A stretch of 6,507 nt of DNA from Pseudomonadota bacterium (GCA_023422975.1 JAFAGF010000304.1:1-6507); one strand, 5' to 3'. Positions 1-6,507 are shown, counted from the first letter of the stretch. A program made the numbers and translations. Notes: generated by a model not told the origin, from the sequence alone.

Positions 1-416
1 GAGTTGCCGGTGGCCAGCATAGGGTCGACCACGATCACATCGCGCTCGCCCATGTTTTCGGGCATCTTGTAGTAGTACTCGACGGGTTGCAGTGTTTCAG
101 GGTCGCGGTACAAGCCAATGTGGCCGATGCGGGCGCCGGGCACCACGTTGAGCATGCCGTCCAAAAAGCCATTGCCAGCACGCAAAATGGATACCAGCGC
201 CAGCTTCTTGCCGTCAATCACCTTGCCCACCATTTTTTCCATGGGGGTTTCGATTTCCAAATCTTGCAGGGGGAAGTCGCGCGTGATTTCATAGGCCATC
301 AACGTCGACAACTCGCCGAGCATGCGGCGGAAGCTGTTGGTGCTGGCTTCCTTGCGGCGCATCAAAGTCAGTTTGTGCTGAATCAGGGGGTGGTCGATGA
401 GGTGGACAGTACTCAT
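1..416 (-). CDS. upp: Uracil phosphoribosyltransferase, 3' end cut by window edge
   Basis: This is the N-terminal 138 codons of cytoplasmic uracil phosphoribosyltransferase, which converts uracil and PRPP to UMP and diphosphate in pyrimidine salvage. The family is about 210 residues long, so roughly the last third lies beyond the left edge. The protein begins [20 protein letters not shown]. It carries the family stretches KEASTNSFR (residues 22-30), [13 protein letters not shown] (76-88), [19 protein letters not shown] (100-118) and, at the edge, the PRPP-binding loop DPMLATGN (131-138). The start ATG at 416-414 gives the N-terminus usual for this family, but no clear Shine-Dalgarno sequence precedes it. 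The gene follows the dienoyl-CoA isomerase gene on the same strand after 220 bases, a gap large enough for its own promoter, although I could not pick one out. No frameshift is seen. The identification is very secure. Confidence 0.97.
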   Translation of the reverse strand, partial: MSTVHLIDHPLIQHKLTLMRRKEASTNSFRRMLGELSTLMAYEITRDFPLQDLEIETPMEKMVGKVIDGKKLALVSILRAGNGFLDGMLNVVPGARIGHIGLYRDPETLQPVEYYYKMPENMGERDVIVVDPMLATGN

Positions 417-636
417 GGTCAGTGTCGGTAATTAGGAGAGGGGTGGCTAGCACGCAGCGCTTGAGGGTGTTGCTGTATTTTCTGTCTCAAGCACGTGGTG
501 TGCCACTACACATTGCGATGACCTGCATTGTGCTTATTTCTCATTACCTATGTGGAAAGTCCTTATCTTGTCTGTGCGCGCAAGGGTGTTTTCTTTGACC
601 TTGCGCACACCACCCCGGTATTTGGCGCTAGAAAAA
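417..636 (-). other. Intergenic region / upp leader, no gene
   Basis: These 220 bases lie between the dienoyl-CoA isomerase stop and the upp start. No reading frame here resembles a protein I know. Two inverted repeats are visible. A perfect 7-base one, GCTTGAG/CTCAAGC, lies at 459-465 and 486-492 with a 20-base loop. A longer one lies at 573-609. The upp promoter presumably lies here, but no convincing -35/-10 pair on the minus strand could be chosen by eye. Confidence 0.5.
573..609. repeat. Inverted repeat downstream of the dienoyl-CoA isomerase gene
   Basis: GCGCAAGG at 578-585 pairs with CCTTGCGC at 599-606 (8 bp, 13-base loop). After a two-base bulge (576-577), three outer pairs join 573-575 to 607-609. 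It lies 28 bases beyond the isomerase stop on the minus strand, where a transcript end could be expected. No T-run follows on either strand, so it is not a typical intrinsic terminator. It could be a Rho-associated or 3'-protecting hairpin, or a structured part of the upp leader. Confidence 0.4.
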
Positions 637-1503
637 TTACATTTGCCCAAACGCCCGCTGAGGCATCAGTGCAGGGAAGTCACCCGTGCGCTTTTGCTGC
701 GTCGCCTGCACGGATTCCATCACGTGGCGATTGCTCCAGATGCCTGCTTGCAGCCAGCCCATTTGGCGCAGACTGTCTTGCACGCTGTGGTCGCGCGCAA
801 AGTCCAGCGCTTGCTTGCTGCCCCAGATGGCAATCGGCGGTTTGGCGGCAATTTCTTGGGCGCACTGCATGGCAGCGGCCAGCATGGCGTCTTGCGCGTC
901 AAACACTTCGTTGACAAAACCGTGCTGCAGCGCTGCGTGGGCAGGCCAGCGGCGCCCGGTGTAAGCCAGCTCTTTGACCAGGGCCATAGGGAGGAGCTTG
1001 GGCAGGCGCTGCAAGCTGCCCAGGTCGGCCACCATGCCGATATTGATTTCTTGAATGCAGAAAAATGCTTCATGGGTGGCGTAGCGAATGCAGGCGCAGC
1101 ACACCATGTCCAATGCTCCGCCAATGCAGCCGCCCTGGATGGCGGCAATCACCGGAATGCGCAGTTGTTCAATGCGGGTGAAGACCTGTTGCATATCCCA
1201 CAAAAATTCAGACAGCGCAGCGCGCCCTTCGGGGGACTTGTCTTGGGGGGCGAATGCTGGGTTGGCAAAGGTGTCTAGCGCCATGCCAGCGCTGAAATGT
1301 TTGCCGGTACTGCTGATGACCAGTACCCGCACATCACCGTGGGCCTGAATGTGCGTGAGCGCGGCATCCAGATCGCGCCAAAAGCCCGGGTGCATGGTGT
1401 TCAGGCTTTGAGGCTGGCTCAGTTGGAGGTGGGCGATGTGGTCTTGCACTTGCAACTGCATGACCGACAGTGTGGGATGGGGGGAGGCGGTAGAGTTAGG
1501 CAT
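637..1503 (-). CDS. Crotonase-family protein, probable delta(3,5)-delta(2,4)-dienoyl-CoA isomerase
   Basis: This 288-residue protein belongs to the enoyl-CoA hydratase/isomerase (crotonase) family. Oxyanion-hole segments are visible at SAGMALDTF (71-79) and GGCIGGALD (124-132). The three acidic residues that define mammalian ECH1 all align: Asp132 in GGALD, Glu152 in QEINIG and Asp160 in VADLG. The following LQRLPK (164-169), RDHSV (237-241) and SVQAT (264-268) also match ECH1. This favours dienoyl-CoA isomerase, which shifts conjugated 3,5-dienoyl-CoA to 2,4-dienoyl-CoA during beta-oxidation of odd-position unsaturated fatty acids, over a plain hydratase. The start at 1503 (MPNSTASP) fits the family length but lacks a Shine-Dalgarno sequence and sits directly after a hairpin. 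In-frame alternatives are ATG at 1551 (16 residues longer) and ATG at 1461 (14 shorter). The gene lies 79 bases after the YjgR-like gene. No other beta-oxidation gene is in the window, so the true substrate is open. Confidence 0.88.
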   Translation of the reverse strand: MPNSTASPHPTLSVMQLQVQDHIAHLQLSQPQSLNTMHPGFWRDLDAALTHIQAHGDVRVLVISSTGKHFSAGMALDTFANPAFAPQDKSPEGRAALSEFLWDMQQVFTRIEQLRIPVIAAIQGGCIGGALDMVCCACIRYATHEAFFCIQEINIGMVADLGSLQRLPKLLPMALVKELAYTGRRWPAHAALQHGFVNEVFDAQDAMLAAAMQCAQEIAAKPPIAIWGSKQALDFARDHSVQDSLRQMGWLQAGIWSNRHVMESVQATQQKRTGDFPALMPQRAFGQM

Positions 1504-1504
1504 A

Positions 1505-1535
1505 TGGCCTGGCACTCTAAAGAGCGCACAGGCCA
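1505..1535 (-). other. Hairpin abutting the dienoyl-CoA isomerase start codon
   Basis: TGGCCTG at 1505-1511 pairs perfectly with CAGGCCA at 1529-1535. The inside continues with GC/GC (1512-1513 with 1526-1527), a mismatch, then CTC/GAG (1515-1517 with 1522-1524) around a four-base loop, with one bulged base at 1528. In the minus-strand transcript it ends one base before the ATG at 1503. No T-run follows on that side, so it does not look like an intrinsic terminator. It would cover the ribosome-binding region if the ATG at 1503 is used. Its role is unknown. Confidence 0.5.
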
Positions 1536-1582
1536 AATAAAAGTCGCGCATTCCCTGAGGAACGGGCGAAAAGCATGCGGAT

Positions 1583-3100
1583 TTACCGTTTTTTGCTGCC
1601 GGTCAAACTGCCCAGCACGCCGCGCAACAGCTCGCGCCCCAGCTGGTTGCTCATATTGCGGGCGGTGGATTTGACAAGGCTTTGCACCAGGCCATCTTTC
1701 TTGCCCCCACGTGGGCCGGTGCTGCCAAACAAAAAGTCGTTAAGGCCACCCATCAATCCACTGGCTTCGGCCTGGGTTGCCGCAGGGGCACCGGCCACGC
1801 CCCCTGTGGCTGCAGGTGCGGTGGCGGCACGGGCTTGCAGCACTTCATAGGCGGATTCGCGGTCTTCCGCTTTTTCATAGACGCCAGCCACCACCGAGTT
1901 GGCAATCAGCGCTTGGCGCTGGGCATCGGTGATGGGGCCAATCTGGCTACCTGGCGGCACCACATATACGCGCTGGGTAATGCCGGGGCGGCCTTTTTCA
2001 TCCAACAGGCTGACCAGGGCTTCGCCCACGGCCAGTTCGGTGATCGCCGCTTCAATATCGACTTCCGGGTTGGGGCGCATGGTTTGCGCGGTGGCTTTGA
2101 CGGCTTTTTGGTCTTTGGGCGTGAAAGCGCGCAGCGCATGCTGCACGCGGTTGCCCAGTTGCGCCAGCACGCTGTCTGGAATGTCCATGGGGTTTTGTGT
2201 GACGAAGTACACACCCACGCCTTTGGAGCGCACCAGACGCACCACTAGCTCGATGCGTTCAATCAAAACTTTGGGCGCATCGTTGAACAACAGGTGGGCT
2301 TCATCAAAAAAGAACGCCAGCTTGGGCTTTTCGGGGTCGCCAATTTCGGGCAACTGCTCAAACAACTCGGAGAGCATCCATAGCAAGAAGGTGGAGTACA
2401 GACGCGGCGACTGCATGAGCTTGTCAGCCGCCAGAATGTTGACGATGCCGTGGCCTTGTGCGTCGGTTTGCATCAGGTCTTCAATGTTGAGCATGGGCTC
2501 ACCAAAAAAGGACTCACCGCCTTGCGACTCAATTTGCAACAGCCCGCGTTGGATGGCGCCCACGCTGGCGGCCGAGATGTTGCCGTACTCGGTAGTGAAC
2601 TGTTTGGCATTGTCCCCCACGTGCTGCAGCATGGCGCGCAGGTCTTTGAGGTCCAGCAGCAACATGCCGTTGTCGTCGGCAATTTTGAAAACGATGTTGA
2701 GCACGCCCATTTGCGTGTCGTTCAAACCCAACATGCGGCCAATCAGCAGCGGCCCCATGTCAGAGACGGTAGCGCGCACCGGGTGGCCTTGGGCGCCAAA
2801 CACATCCCACAGGGTGCTGGGACACTGGAGTGGCTCTGGCAAGGCAATTCCGCGCTCTTGCAGGGATGCCGCCAATTTGCCGCCGATAGCACCGGTTTGG
2901 CTAATGCCCGTAAGGTCTCCCTTGATGTCGGCCAGGAAGACGGGCACACCCGCCACAGAGAAGCTTTCTGCAATTTTCTGCAGTGTGACGGTCTTGCCTG
3001 TGCCGGTGGCGCCGGTGATCAAACCATGGCGGTTGGCCATGCCGGGCAAGATGGAACACACGGTGTCGCCGCGCTGGGCGATGGGTAATGCTGGGGCCAT
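1583..3100 (-). CDS. yjgR: YjgR/HerA-like (DUF853) P-loop ATPase
   Basis: This 505-residue protein matches the E. coli YjgR family (DUF853, HerA-like helicase C-terminal domain), which is about 500 residues long. The P-loop GATGTGKT is at residues 30-37, followed by FLADIKGDL (55-63). The Walker B segment [12 protein letters not shown] (261-272) places the acidic pair at Asp266-Glu267. A sensor-like [11 protein letters not shown] (298-308) and [19 protein letters not shown] (315-333) follow. Residues about 424-447 are an Ala/Gly-rich linker. The conserved YjgR tail then runs from about 448 to the end, including [15 protein letters not shown] (456-470). HerA relatives are hexameric DNA translocases, but the cellular role of YjgR is not established and no nuclease partner such as NurA is nearby. 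The start at 3100 is chosen because AGAGGA lies nine bases upstream; an ATG at 3133 would add eleven residues without such support. It is divergent from yebC. The family call is secure and the function is not. Confidence 0.93.
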   Translation of the reverse strand: MAPALPIAQRGDTVCSILPGMANRHGLITGATGTGKTVTLQKIAESFSVAGVPVFLADIKGDLTGISQTGAIGGKLAASLQERGIALPEPLQCPSTLWDVFGAQGHPVRATVSDMGPLLIGRMLGLNDTQMGVLNIVFKIADDNGMLLLDLKDLRAMLQHVGDNAKQFTTEYGNISAASVGAIQRGLLQIESQGGESFFGEPMLNIEDLMQTDAQGHGIVNILAADKLMQSPRLYSTFLLWMLSELFEQLPEIGDPEKPKLAFFFDEAHLLFNDAPKVLIERIELVVRLVRSKGVGVYFVTQNPMDIPDSVLAQLGNRVQHALRAFTPKDQKAVKATAQTMRPNPEVDIEAAITELAVGEALVSLLDEKGRPGITQRVYVVPPGSQIGPITDAQRQALIANSVVAGVYEKAEDRESAYEVLQARAATAPAATGGVAGAPAATQAEASGLMGGLNDFLFGSTGPRGGKKDGLVQSLVKSTARNMSNQLGRELLRGVLGSLTGSKKR

Positions 3101-3109
3101 GTTCGGGTT

Positions 3110-3115
3110 TCCTCT
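3110..3115 (-). promoter_or_regulatory. Ribosome binding site of the YjgR-like gene
   Basis: On the minus strand AGAGGA stands nine bases before the ATG at 3100. It decides the start in favour of the protein beginning [10 protein letters not shown] over the in-frame ATG at 3133. Confidence 0.7.
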
Positions 3116-3170
3116 GTCAAGGTGCGCTGTCAAACGTAGAATCCGTGCCTAGTAGATTAAATCAAGACCA

Positions 3171-3175
3171 AAGGA
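3171..3175 (+). promoter_or_regulatory. Ribosome binding site of yebC
   Basis: AAGGA lies six bases before the GTG at 3182. It supports that GTG as the yebC start, which gives the family N-terminus [10 protein letters not shown]. Confidence 0.75.
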
Positions 3176-3181
3176 TTTCCT

Positions 3182-3901
3182 GTGGCAGGACATAGCAAGT
3201 GGGCCAACATCCAGCACCGTAAAGGTCGCCAGGATGAAAAGCGCGGCCGTATCTGGACCCGAATCATTCGTGAAATCATGGTGGCAGCCCGCCAAGGTGG
3301 TGGTGATCTGAACGCCAATCCCCGTTTGCGTCTGGCGGTAGATAAGGCCAAGGCTGCCAATATGCCTGCCGACAATATCAAACGCAATATCGACAAAGCC
3401 ACGGGCAACCTCGAAGGCGTGACTTACGAGGAAATTCGCTACGAAGGCTACGGCATTGGTGGTGCCGCCATCATTGTGGACACCATGACCGACAACAAGG
3501 TGCGCACGGTGGCGGAAGTTCGCCATGCGTTCAGCAAGCACGGTGGCAACATGGGCACCGAGGGTTCGGTGGCGTTCCAATTCAAGCACTGCGGCCAAAT
3601 TATTTTTGCGCCCGGCGCTTCTGAAGACCAAGTGATGGAAATCGCTTTGGAAGCAGGCGCTGAAGATGTGATCACTGACGAAGAAGGCGCTATCGAGGTG
3701 TTGACGGCACCTGCTGACTTTGAGGCGGTCAAGAATGCGCTGCAAGCCGCAGGTCTGACGCCCGAAGTGGCAGAAGTGACCATGCGTGCTGAAAACACGA
3801 TTGAGCTGCAAGGCGATGACGCCGAGCGCATGCAAAAGCTGTTGGACGTTCTGGAAGATCTGGACGACGTTCAAGACGTTTACCACAACGCGGACTTATG
3901 A
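3182..3901 (+). CDS. yebC: YebC/PmpR family protein (TACO1 homologue)
   Basis: This 239-residue protein is a full-length YebC family member (usual length about 240-250). The start is GTG, supported by AAGGA six bases upstream and by the invariant N-terminus [15 protein letters not shown]. Other family marks are [15 protein letters not shown] (18-32), NPRLRLAV (46-53), [11 protein letters not shown] (60-70), YEGYGIGG (87-94), [18 protein letters not shown] (105-122) and an acidic C-terminal end. The family has long been annotated as a DNA-binding transcriptional regulator. Work on mitochondrial TACO1 and bacterial YebC instead points to a ribosome-associated role that relieves stalling, notably at proline-rich stretches. 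The sequence alone cannot choose between these. The stop overlaps the purD start by four bases (ATGA), so the two genes are very probably co-transcribed and translationally coupled. It is intact, with no unusual feature beyond the GTG start. Confidence 0.97.
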   Translation: MAGHSKWANIQHRKGRQDEKRGRIWTRIIREIMVAARQGGGDLNANPRLRLAVDKAKAANMPADNIKRNIDKATGNLEGVTYEEIRYEGYGIGGAAIIVDTMTDNKVRTVAEVRHAFSKHGGNMGTEGSVAFQFKHCGQIIFAPGASEDQVMEIALEAGAEDVITDEEGAIEVLTAPADFEAVKNALQAAGLTPEVAEVTMRAENTIELQGDDAERMQKLLDVLEDLDDVQDVYHNADL

Positions 3902-5184
3902 AAATTCTTGTGATTGGCGGCGGTGGCCGTGAGCACGCTTTGGCGTGGAAGTTGGCCCAGTCGCCCAAGGCGACCAAGGTATTTGTGGCCCCCGGCAACG
4001 GTGGCACAGCTTTGGCCGGTGGCAAGTTGCAAAACCTGCCGATTACCGATGTGGTGAAGCTGCGTGAATGGGCGCAGGCAGAAGGTGTGGCGCTGGCAGT
4101 GGTTGGCCCGGAAGCACCTTTGGCTGCTGGTGTGGTTGATGAGTTCCGCGCACACGGCTTGAAAGTGTTTGGTCCCACCAAGGCTGCGGCACAGCTGGAG
4201 TCTTCCAAGGCGTTTTCCAAAGCCTTTATGCGCCGCCACGGCATTCCGACGGCCGACTACGACACATTTACCGACCCTGCAGCAGCGCATGCCTTTGTGG
4301 AGCGTTTGGGCGCCCCCATCGTGATCAAGGCCGATGGCTTGGCCGCAGGCAAGGGCGTGGTCGTTGCCATGACCTTGCAAGAAGCTCACGATGCCGTGGA
4401 CTTTATGCTGGTGGACAACAAGTACGGCGTGCAGCACAACGAAGGCGGCGCGCGCGTGGTGATTGAAGCGTTCTTGTCGGGCGAAGAAGCCTCGTTCATC
4501 GTGCTGTGCGATGGCAAGAACGTGGTGGCCATGGCCACTAGCCAAGACCACAAACGCCTCAAAGACAACGACGAAGGCCCTAATACCGGTGGCATGGGCG
4601 CGTATTCGCCCGCGCCTGTGGTGACGGCCGATGTGCATGCCCGTGCTATGCGCGAAATCATCCTGCCCACCATCCGTGGCATGGAAAAGGACGGCATCCC
4701 GTTCACCGGCTTCTTGTATGCGGGGCTGATGATCGATGGCAACGGCCACCCCAAAACACTGGAGTTCAACACCCGCATGGGTGATCCTGAAACCCAGCCC
4801 ATCATGATGCGCCTCAAGAGCGATCTGGTGGATGTGATGCTGGCAGCGGTGGATGGCAAGCTCGACAACGTAGAGCTGGAGTGGGATCGCCGCACCGCGC
4901 TGGGCGTGGTGATGGCTGCAGCGGGTTACCCCGAGGCACCCCGCAAGGGTGATGCCATCACGGGCTTGCCTGCAGAAGCGGATGATGCGGTGGTGTTCCA
5001 TGCGGGCACGCAGCTCAATGATGCTGGCGTTCCTGTGACCACCGGCGGCCGCGTGCTGTGCGTAACTGTGCTGGCAGACAGTGTGCGCCAAGCGCAAACC
5101 CGTGTGTATGACGTGACGCGTGGCATCCACTTTGATGGCATGCAGTTCCGCCGCGACATCGGTTTCAGGGCCATCAAAGGCTAA
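3898..5184 (+). CDS. purD: Phosphoribosylamine--glycine ligase (GAR synthetase)
   Basis: This 428-residue, full-length cytoplasmic enzyme makes glycinamide ribonucleotide from phosphoribosylamine, glycine and ATP, the second step of de novo purine synthesis. The N-terminal glycine-rich motif GGGGREHAL is at 7-15. The ATP-grasp domain includes [14 protein letters not shown] (144-157), [11 protein letters not shown] (190-200) and [15 protein letters not shown] (224-238). The signature region [10 protein letters not shown] at 291-300 has Met294 where the classical signature has Phe; I believe this is common in Burkholderiales but could not check. The C-terminal domain reaches the end normally. 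The ATG at 3898 overlaps the yebC stop by four bases and has no good Shine-Dalgarno sequence, only a weak GCGGA, so translation probably depends on ribosomes finishing yebC. hemF follows ten bases later. No PurR-like or riboswitch element is visible because the gene starts inside the cluster. Confidence 0.98.
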   Translation: MKILVIGGGGREHALAWKLAQSPKATKVFVAPGNGGTALAGGKLQNLPITDVVKLREWAQAEGVALAVVGPEAPLAAGVVDEFRAHGLKVFGPTKAAAQLESSKAFSKAFMRRHGIPTADYDTFTDPAAAHAFVERLGAPIVIKADGLAAGKGVVVAMTLQEAHDAVDFMLVDNKYGVQHNEGGARVVIEAFLSGEEASFIVLCDGKNVVAMATSQDHKRLKDNDEGPNTGGMGAYSPAPVVTADVHARAMREIILPTIRGMEKDGIPFTGFLYAGLMIDGNGHPKTLEFNTRMGDPETQPIMMRLKSDLVDVMLAAVDGKLDNVELEWDRRTALGVVMAAAGYPEAPRKGDAITGLPAEADDAVVFHAGTQLNDAGVPVTTGGRVLCVTVLADSVRQAQTRVYDVTRGIHFDGMQFRRDIGFRAIKG

Positions 5185-5188
5185 GGAG
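5183..5188 (+). promoter_or_regulatory. Ribosome binding site of hemF
   Basis: AAGGAG overlaps the last two bases of the purD stop and lies six bases before the GTG at 5195. It fixes the hemF start there; an in-frame ATG at 5120 lies inside purD and would add 25 residues unlike the family. Confidence 0.85.
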
Positions 5189-5194
5189 CTTCAC

Positions 5195-6136
5195 GTGCAA
5201 GAACAAAAAGCCTCGGTGGACAACGTTCGAGCCTACTTGCTGGGTTTGCAAGCCAGCATTACGCAGGCGCTAGAAGCCATCGAAAAAACGGCAGGCGCAG
5301 GGGCCGCGCAGTTTTTGGCAGACCCTTGGAAAAAGGGCGCGGATGAGCGCTTGCAAGGCGACGGCATCACCAAAATCATGGAAAACGGCTTGGTGTTTGA
5401 GCGCGCAGGCTGTGGTTTTTCGCACGTGAAAGGCGAGCAGTTGCCGCCTTCGGCCACCCAGCACCGTCCTGAGCTGGCGGGTGCGCCGTTTGAGGCCATG
5501 GGGGTCTCGTTGGTCTTTCACCCGCGCAACCCCTATGTGCCGACGGTGCACATGAATGTGCGCATGATTGCGGCTGGCCATGAAGGCCAGACCAAGACCT
5601 GCTGGTTTGGTGGCGGTATGGATTTGACGCCGGTGTACGGCTTTGAAGAAGACGCCGTGCATTTCCACCAGACGTGCAAGGACGCATTGCAGCCCTTTGG
5701 CGCGCAGTTGTATCCCCGTTTCAAGAAGTGGTGCGACGAATATTTTTATTTGAAGCACCGGGATGAGCAGCGCGGTATTGGCGGCGTTTTTTATGACGAC
5801 TTCAGCGAGTTGGGGCAAGACCAGGGTTTTGCCATGATGCGCGCGGTCGGTGATGCTTTCCTGAAGGCCTATTTGCCTATCGTAGAAAAGCGCAAAGCTA
5901 CGCATTACGGCCCGGACCAGGTGGATTTCCAGCGCTACCGCCGTGGCCGCTATGTGGAATTCAACCTGGTGTGGGATCGTGGTACGCACTTTGGTCTGCA
6001 GTCGGGGGGACGCACGGAATCGATCTTGCTGTCCATGCCTTTGCATGCAGACTGGAGCTACCAGCGCAAAGACCCGCAGGGAACCCCTGAAGCAGAGTTG
6101 CTGACCCAATACTTGGTACGCCGCGACTGGCTTTGA
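5195..6136 (+). CDS. hemF: Oxygen-dependent coproporphyrinogen III oxidase
   Basis: This 313-residue enzyme, close to the roughly 300 of E. coli HemF, carries out the aerobic oxidative decarboxylation of coproporphyrinogen III to protoporphyrinogen IX in heme synthesis. Family stretches in order are [13 protein letters not shown] (68-80), [19 protein letters not shown] (105-123), [11 protein letters not shown] (136-146), [10 protein letters not shown] (149-158), [18 protein letters not shown] (177-194), [16 protein letters not shown] (249-264) and [15 protein letters not shown] (268-282). The conserved histidines at 109, 119, 158 and 188 are all present. E. coli has WWFGGG where this protein has CWFGGG, a small difference outside the acidic and basic core. 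The GTG start at 5195 is preceded by AAGGAG. It is the last gene of the yebC-purD-hemF cluster, with a candidate terminator 47 bases after its stop. Use of molecular oxygen suggests an aerobic or facultative host. It is distinct from the radical-SAM enzyme HemN. Confidence 0.98.
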   Translation: MQEQKASVDNVRAYLLGLQASITQALEAIEKTAGAGAAQFLADPWKKGADERLQGDGITKIMENGLVFERAGCGFSHVKGEQLPPSATQHRPELAGAPFEAMGVSLVFHPRNPYVPTVHMNVRMIAAGHEGQTKTCWFGGGMDLTPVYGFEEDAVHFHQTCKDALQPFGAQLYPRFKKWCDEYFYLKHRDEQRGIGGVFYDDFSELGQDQGFAMMRAVGDAFLKAYLPIVEKRKATHYGPDQVDFQRYRRGRYVEFNLVWDRGTHFGLQSGGRTESILLSMPLHADWSYQRKDPQGTPEAELLTQYLVRRDWL

Positions 6137-6182
6137 GCCACGTAAAGCACTATCGGGTCAGGAAAACTATAATTTCCATAGC

Positions 6183-6220
6183 TGCCGGTCTCAGATTGCC
6201 TGTGGCCGGCATTACTTTTT
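6183..6220 (+). terminator. Candidate intrinsic terminator after hemF
   Basis: TGCCGGTC at 6183-6190 pairs with GGCCGGCA at 6204-6211 (eight pairs, one of them T-G). After a T/T mismatch, CAG/CTG (6192-6194 with 6200-6202) closes a five-base loop. The hairpin is followed by TTACTTTTT ending at 6220. The GC-rich stem, the T-run and the position 47 bases after the hemF stop fit a Rho-independent end of the yebC-purD-hemF transcript. The T-run is interrupted by AC, so efficiency is uncertain. Confidence 0.6.
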
Positions 6221-6267
6221 ATAAACACAATAAAGCCCTGTCAGCGTGGGGCAGCATACCGAGGGCA

Positions 6268-6297
6268 TTGAAGCCAGGGCCAGCACCGCGCTATATT
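6268..6297 (+). promoter_or_regulatory. Candidate sigma-70 promoter for rsfS
   Basis: TTGAAG at 6268-6273 (four of six to the -35 consensus) and TATATT at 6292-6297 (five of six to the -10 consensus) are separated by 18 bases. Initiation would fall near 6304 and leave a leader of about 25 bases before rsfS. It lies after the candidate terminator, where a new transcript would need to start. Confidence 0.45.
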
Positions 6298-6328
6298 GAC
6301 CGGAACTTTCTCAACCAAACATCGCCTG

Positions 6329-6507
6329 ATGAGCACTTCCACAAAATCGGATTCCGCAGCCAAGAAAGACGTGACCAAACTCCAGCGTGCCATCGTCGAT
6401 GGCTTGGAAGACGTCAAGGCACAAGATATTCAGGTTTTCAATACCGAACACCTGTCGCCGCTGTTTGAGCGCGTGATCGTGGCATCGGGCGCATCCAACC
6501 GCCAGAC
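6329..6507 (+). CDS. rsfS: Ribosome silencing factor RsfS (Iojap/DUF143 family), 3' end cut by window edge
   Basis: The first 59 codons of a RsfS/Iojap protein are present; the family is usually 105-150 residues long. RsfS binds ribosomal protein L14 (uL14) on the large subunit and blocks subunit joining, lowering translation in stationary phase or starvation. After a short Lys/Ser-rich start, the recognisable family core is KLQRAIVDGLEDVKAQDIQV (17-36), followed by LSPLFERVIVASG (42-54) and SNRQT at the edge. The ATG at 6329 gives a normal N-terminus but has only a weak ribosome binding region (no clear AGGAG). In many Burkholderiales this gene follows nadD and precedes rlmH. Here it follows hemF after 192 bases, and what lies downstream cannot be seen. 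Confidence 0.93.
   Translation, partial: MSTSTKSDSAAKKDVTKLQRAIVDGLEDVKAQDIQVFNTEHLSPLFERVIVASGASNRQ

Larger units (their letters stand above)
3101..3181. promoter_or_regulatory. Divergent intergenic region, YjgR-like gene / yebC
   Basis: These 81 bases separate two divergent starts and should hold promoters in both directions. On the minus strand TTGACAG occurs twice (3133-3127 and 3120-3114), each containing the consensus -35 hexamer TTGACA, but neither has a good -10 at the right distance. For yebC, TAGATT at 3153-3158 is a weak -10 candidate without a convincing -35. Exact promoters cannot be assigned by eye. Confidence 0.4.
6137..6328 (+). other. hemF-rsfS intergenic region, no gene
   Basis: These 192 bases hold a candidate terminator (6183-6220) and a candidate promoter (6268-6297), described separately. 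There is also a TATAAT at 6168-6173 inside a small inverted repeat (GGAAA/TTTCC, 6161-6177) with no matching -35, and an inverted pair GCCCTG/CAGGGC at 6235-6240 and 6275-6280. An open frame running through from the hemF end into rsfS has no recognisable protein features. No trace of nadD, often found at this place in related bacteria, could be seen. Confidence 0.6.

Noticed and set aside
550..1278. Open frame of 242 codons on the plus strand, opposite the dienoyl-CoA isomerase gene
   Set aside because: The opposite strand encodes a clear crotonase with a catalytic triad. This frame has no recognisable motif.
1705..1720. CCCACGTGGG palindrome inside the YjgR-like coding region as an operator
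   Set aside because: It lies in well-conserved C-terminal coding sequence, far from any gene start. Such palindromes are expected in GC-rich coding DNA.
1583..3100. YjgR/HerA-like ATPase as part of an antiviral defence system
   Set aside because: HerA-type ATPases occur in defence systems, but this is the stand-alone DUF853 type with its own conserved tail. It is flanked by housekeeping genes, with no nuclease, SIR2 or other effector beside it.
1899..3152. Open frame of 417 codons on the plus strand, opposite the YjgR-like gene
   Set aside because: It is antisense to an intact DUF853 protein with all its motifs. Its Ser/Pro/Arg-rich composition is that of a shadow frame.
3149..3886. Open frame of 245 codons on the minus strand, opposite yebC
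   Set aside because: It is a shadow of a strongly conserved YebC protein.
3880..5130. Open frame of 416 codons on the minus strand, opposite purD
   Set aside because: It lies wholly antisense to a clearly recognised PurD, has a His/Gln/Ala-rich composition typical of shadow frames, and matches no family I know.
5270..6109. Open frame of 279 codons on the minus strand, opposite hemF
   Set aside because: It is a shadow of the intact HemF gene, with no family resemblance.
6161..6177. TATAAT box within GGAAA/TTTCC as a promoter
   Set aside because: No acceptable -35 lies 16-18 bases upstream, and transcription from it would run straight into the terminator hairpin at 6183.
6133..6468. Open frame of 111 codons spanning the hemF-rsfS gap
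   Set aside because: It runs through a candidate terminator and into rsfS in another frame, has no ribosome binding site, and has no recognisable protein features.

Overview
The window looks like an ordinary housekeeping stretch of a betaproteobacterial chromosome, most probably from the family Comamonadaceae (Rhodoferax, Polaromonas, Acidovorax or Limnohabitans type). This rests on remembered protein similarity of Upp, PurD, HemF and RsfS to that family, on the purD-hemF-rsfS neighbourhood typical of Burkholderiales, and on moderately GC-rich coding DNA with long open antisense frames. No database search was possible. I found no mobile element, CRISPR array, tRNA, rRNA or phage gene, and no convincing undescribed system.

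Left half, minus strand (1-3100): a YjgR/HerA-like (DUF853) ATPase at 3100-1583 is followed by a crotonase-fold protein at 1503-637. The latter has the Asp/Glu/Asp triad of delta(3,5)-delta(2,4)-dienoyl-CoA isomerase. Next comes upp (uracil phosphoribosyltransferase), which starts at 416 and runs off the left edge after its PRPP-binding loop. The 79-base gap between the first two genes is nearly filled near its downstream end by a hairpin that abuts the isomerase start codon. The 220-base gap before upp holds two inverted repeats and no gene.

Right half, plus strand (3182-6507): a compact cluster yebC-purD-hemF is divergent from the YjgR gene across 81 bases. yebC and purD overlap by four bases (ATGA). 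hemF begins ten bases after the purD stop, on a GTG with a good ribosome binding site that overlaps the purD stop codon. The cluster joins a translation factor, a purine biosynthesis enzyme (glycinamide ribonucleotide synthetase) and an oxygen-dependent heme biosynthesis enzyme. They are probably co-transcribed but share no single pathway. A hairpin with a T-run 47 bases after hemF is a good candidate intrinsic terminator. A promoter-like pair then precedes rsfS (ribosome silencing factor), which is cut by the right edge.

The most notable point is an absence. In many Burkholderiales nadD lies between hemF and rsfS, but here that interval is only 192 bases and holds a terminator and probable promoter instead. 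Other points are the isomerase start-site hairpin and the probable translational coupling of yebC and purD.
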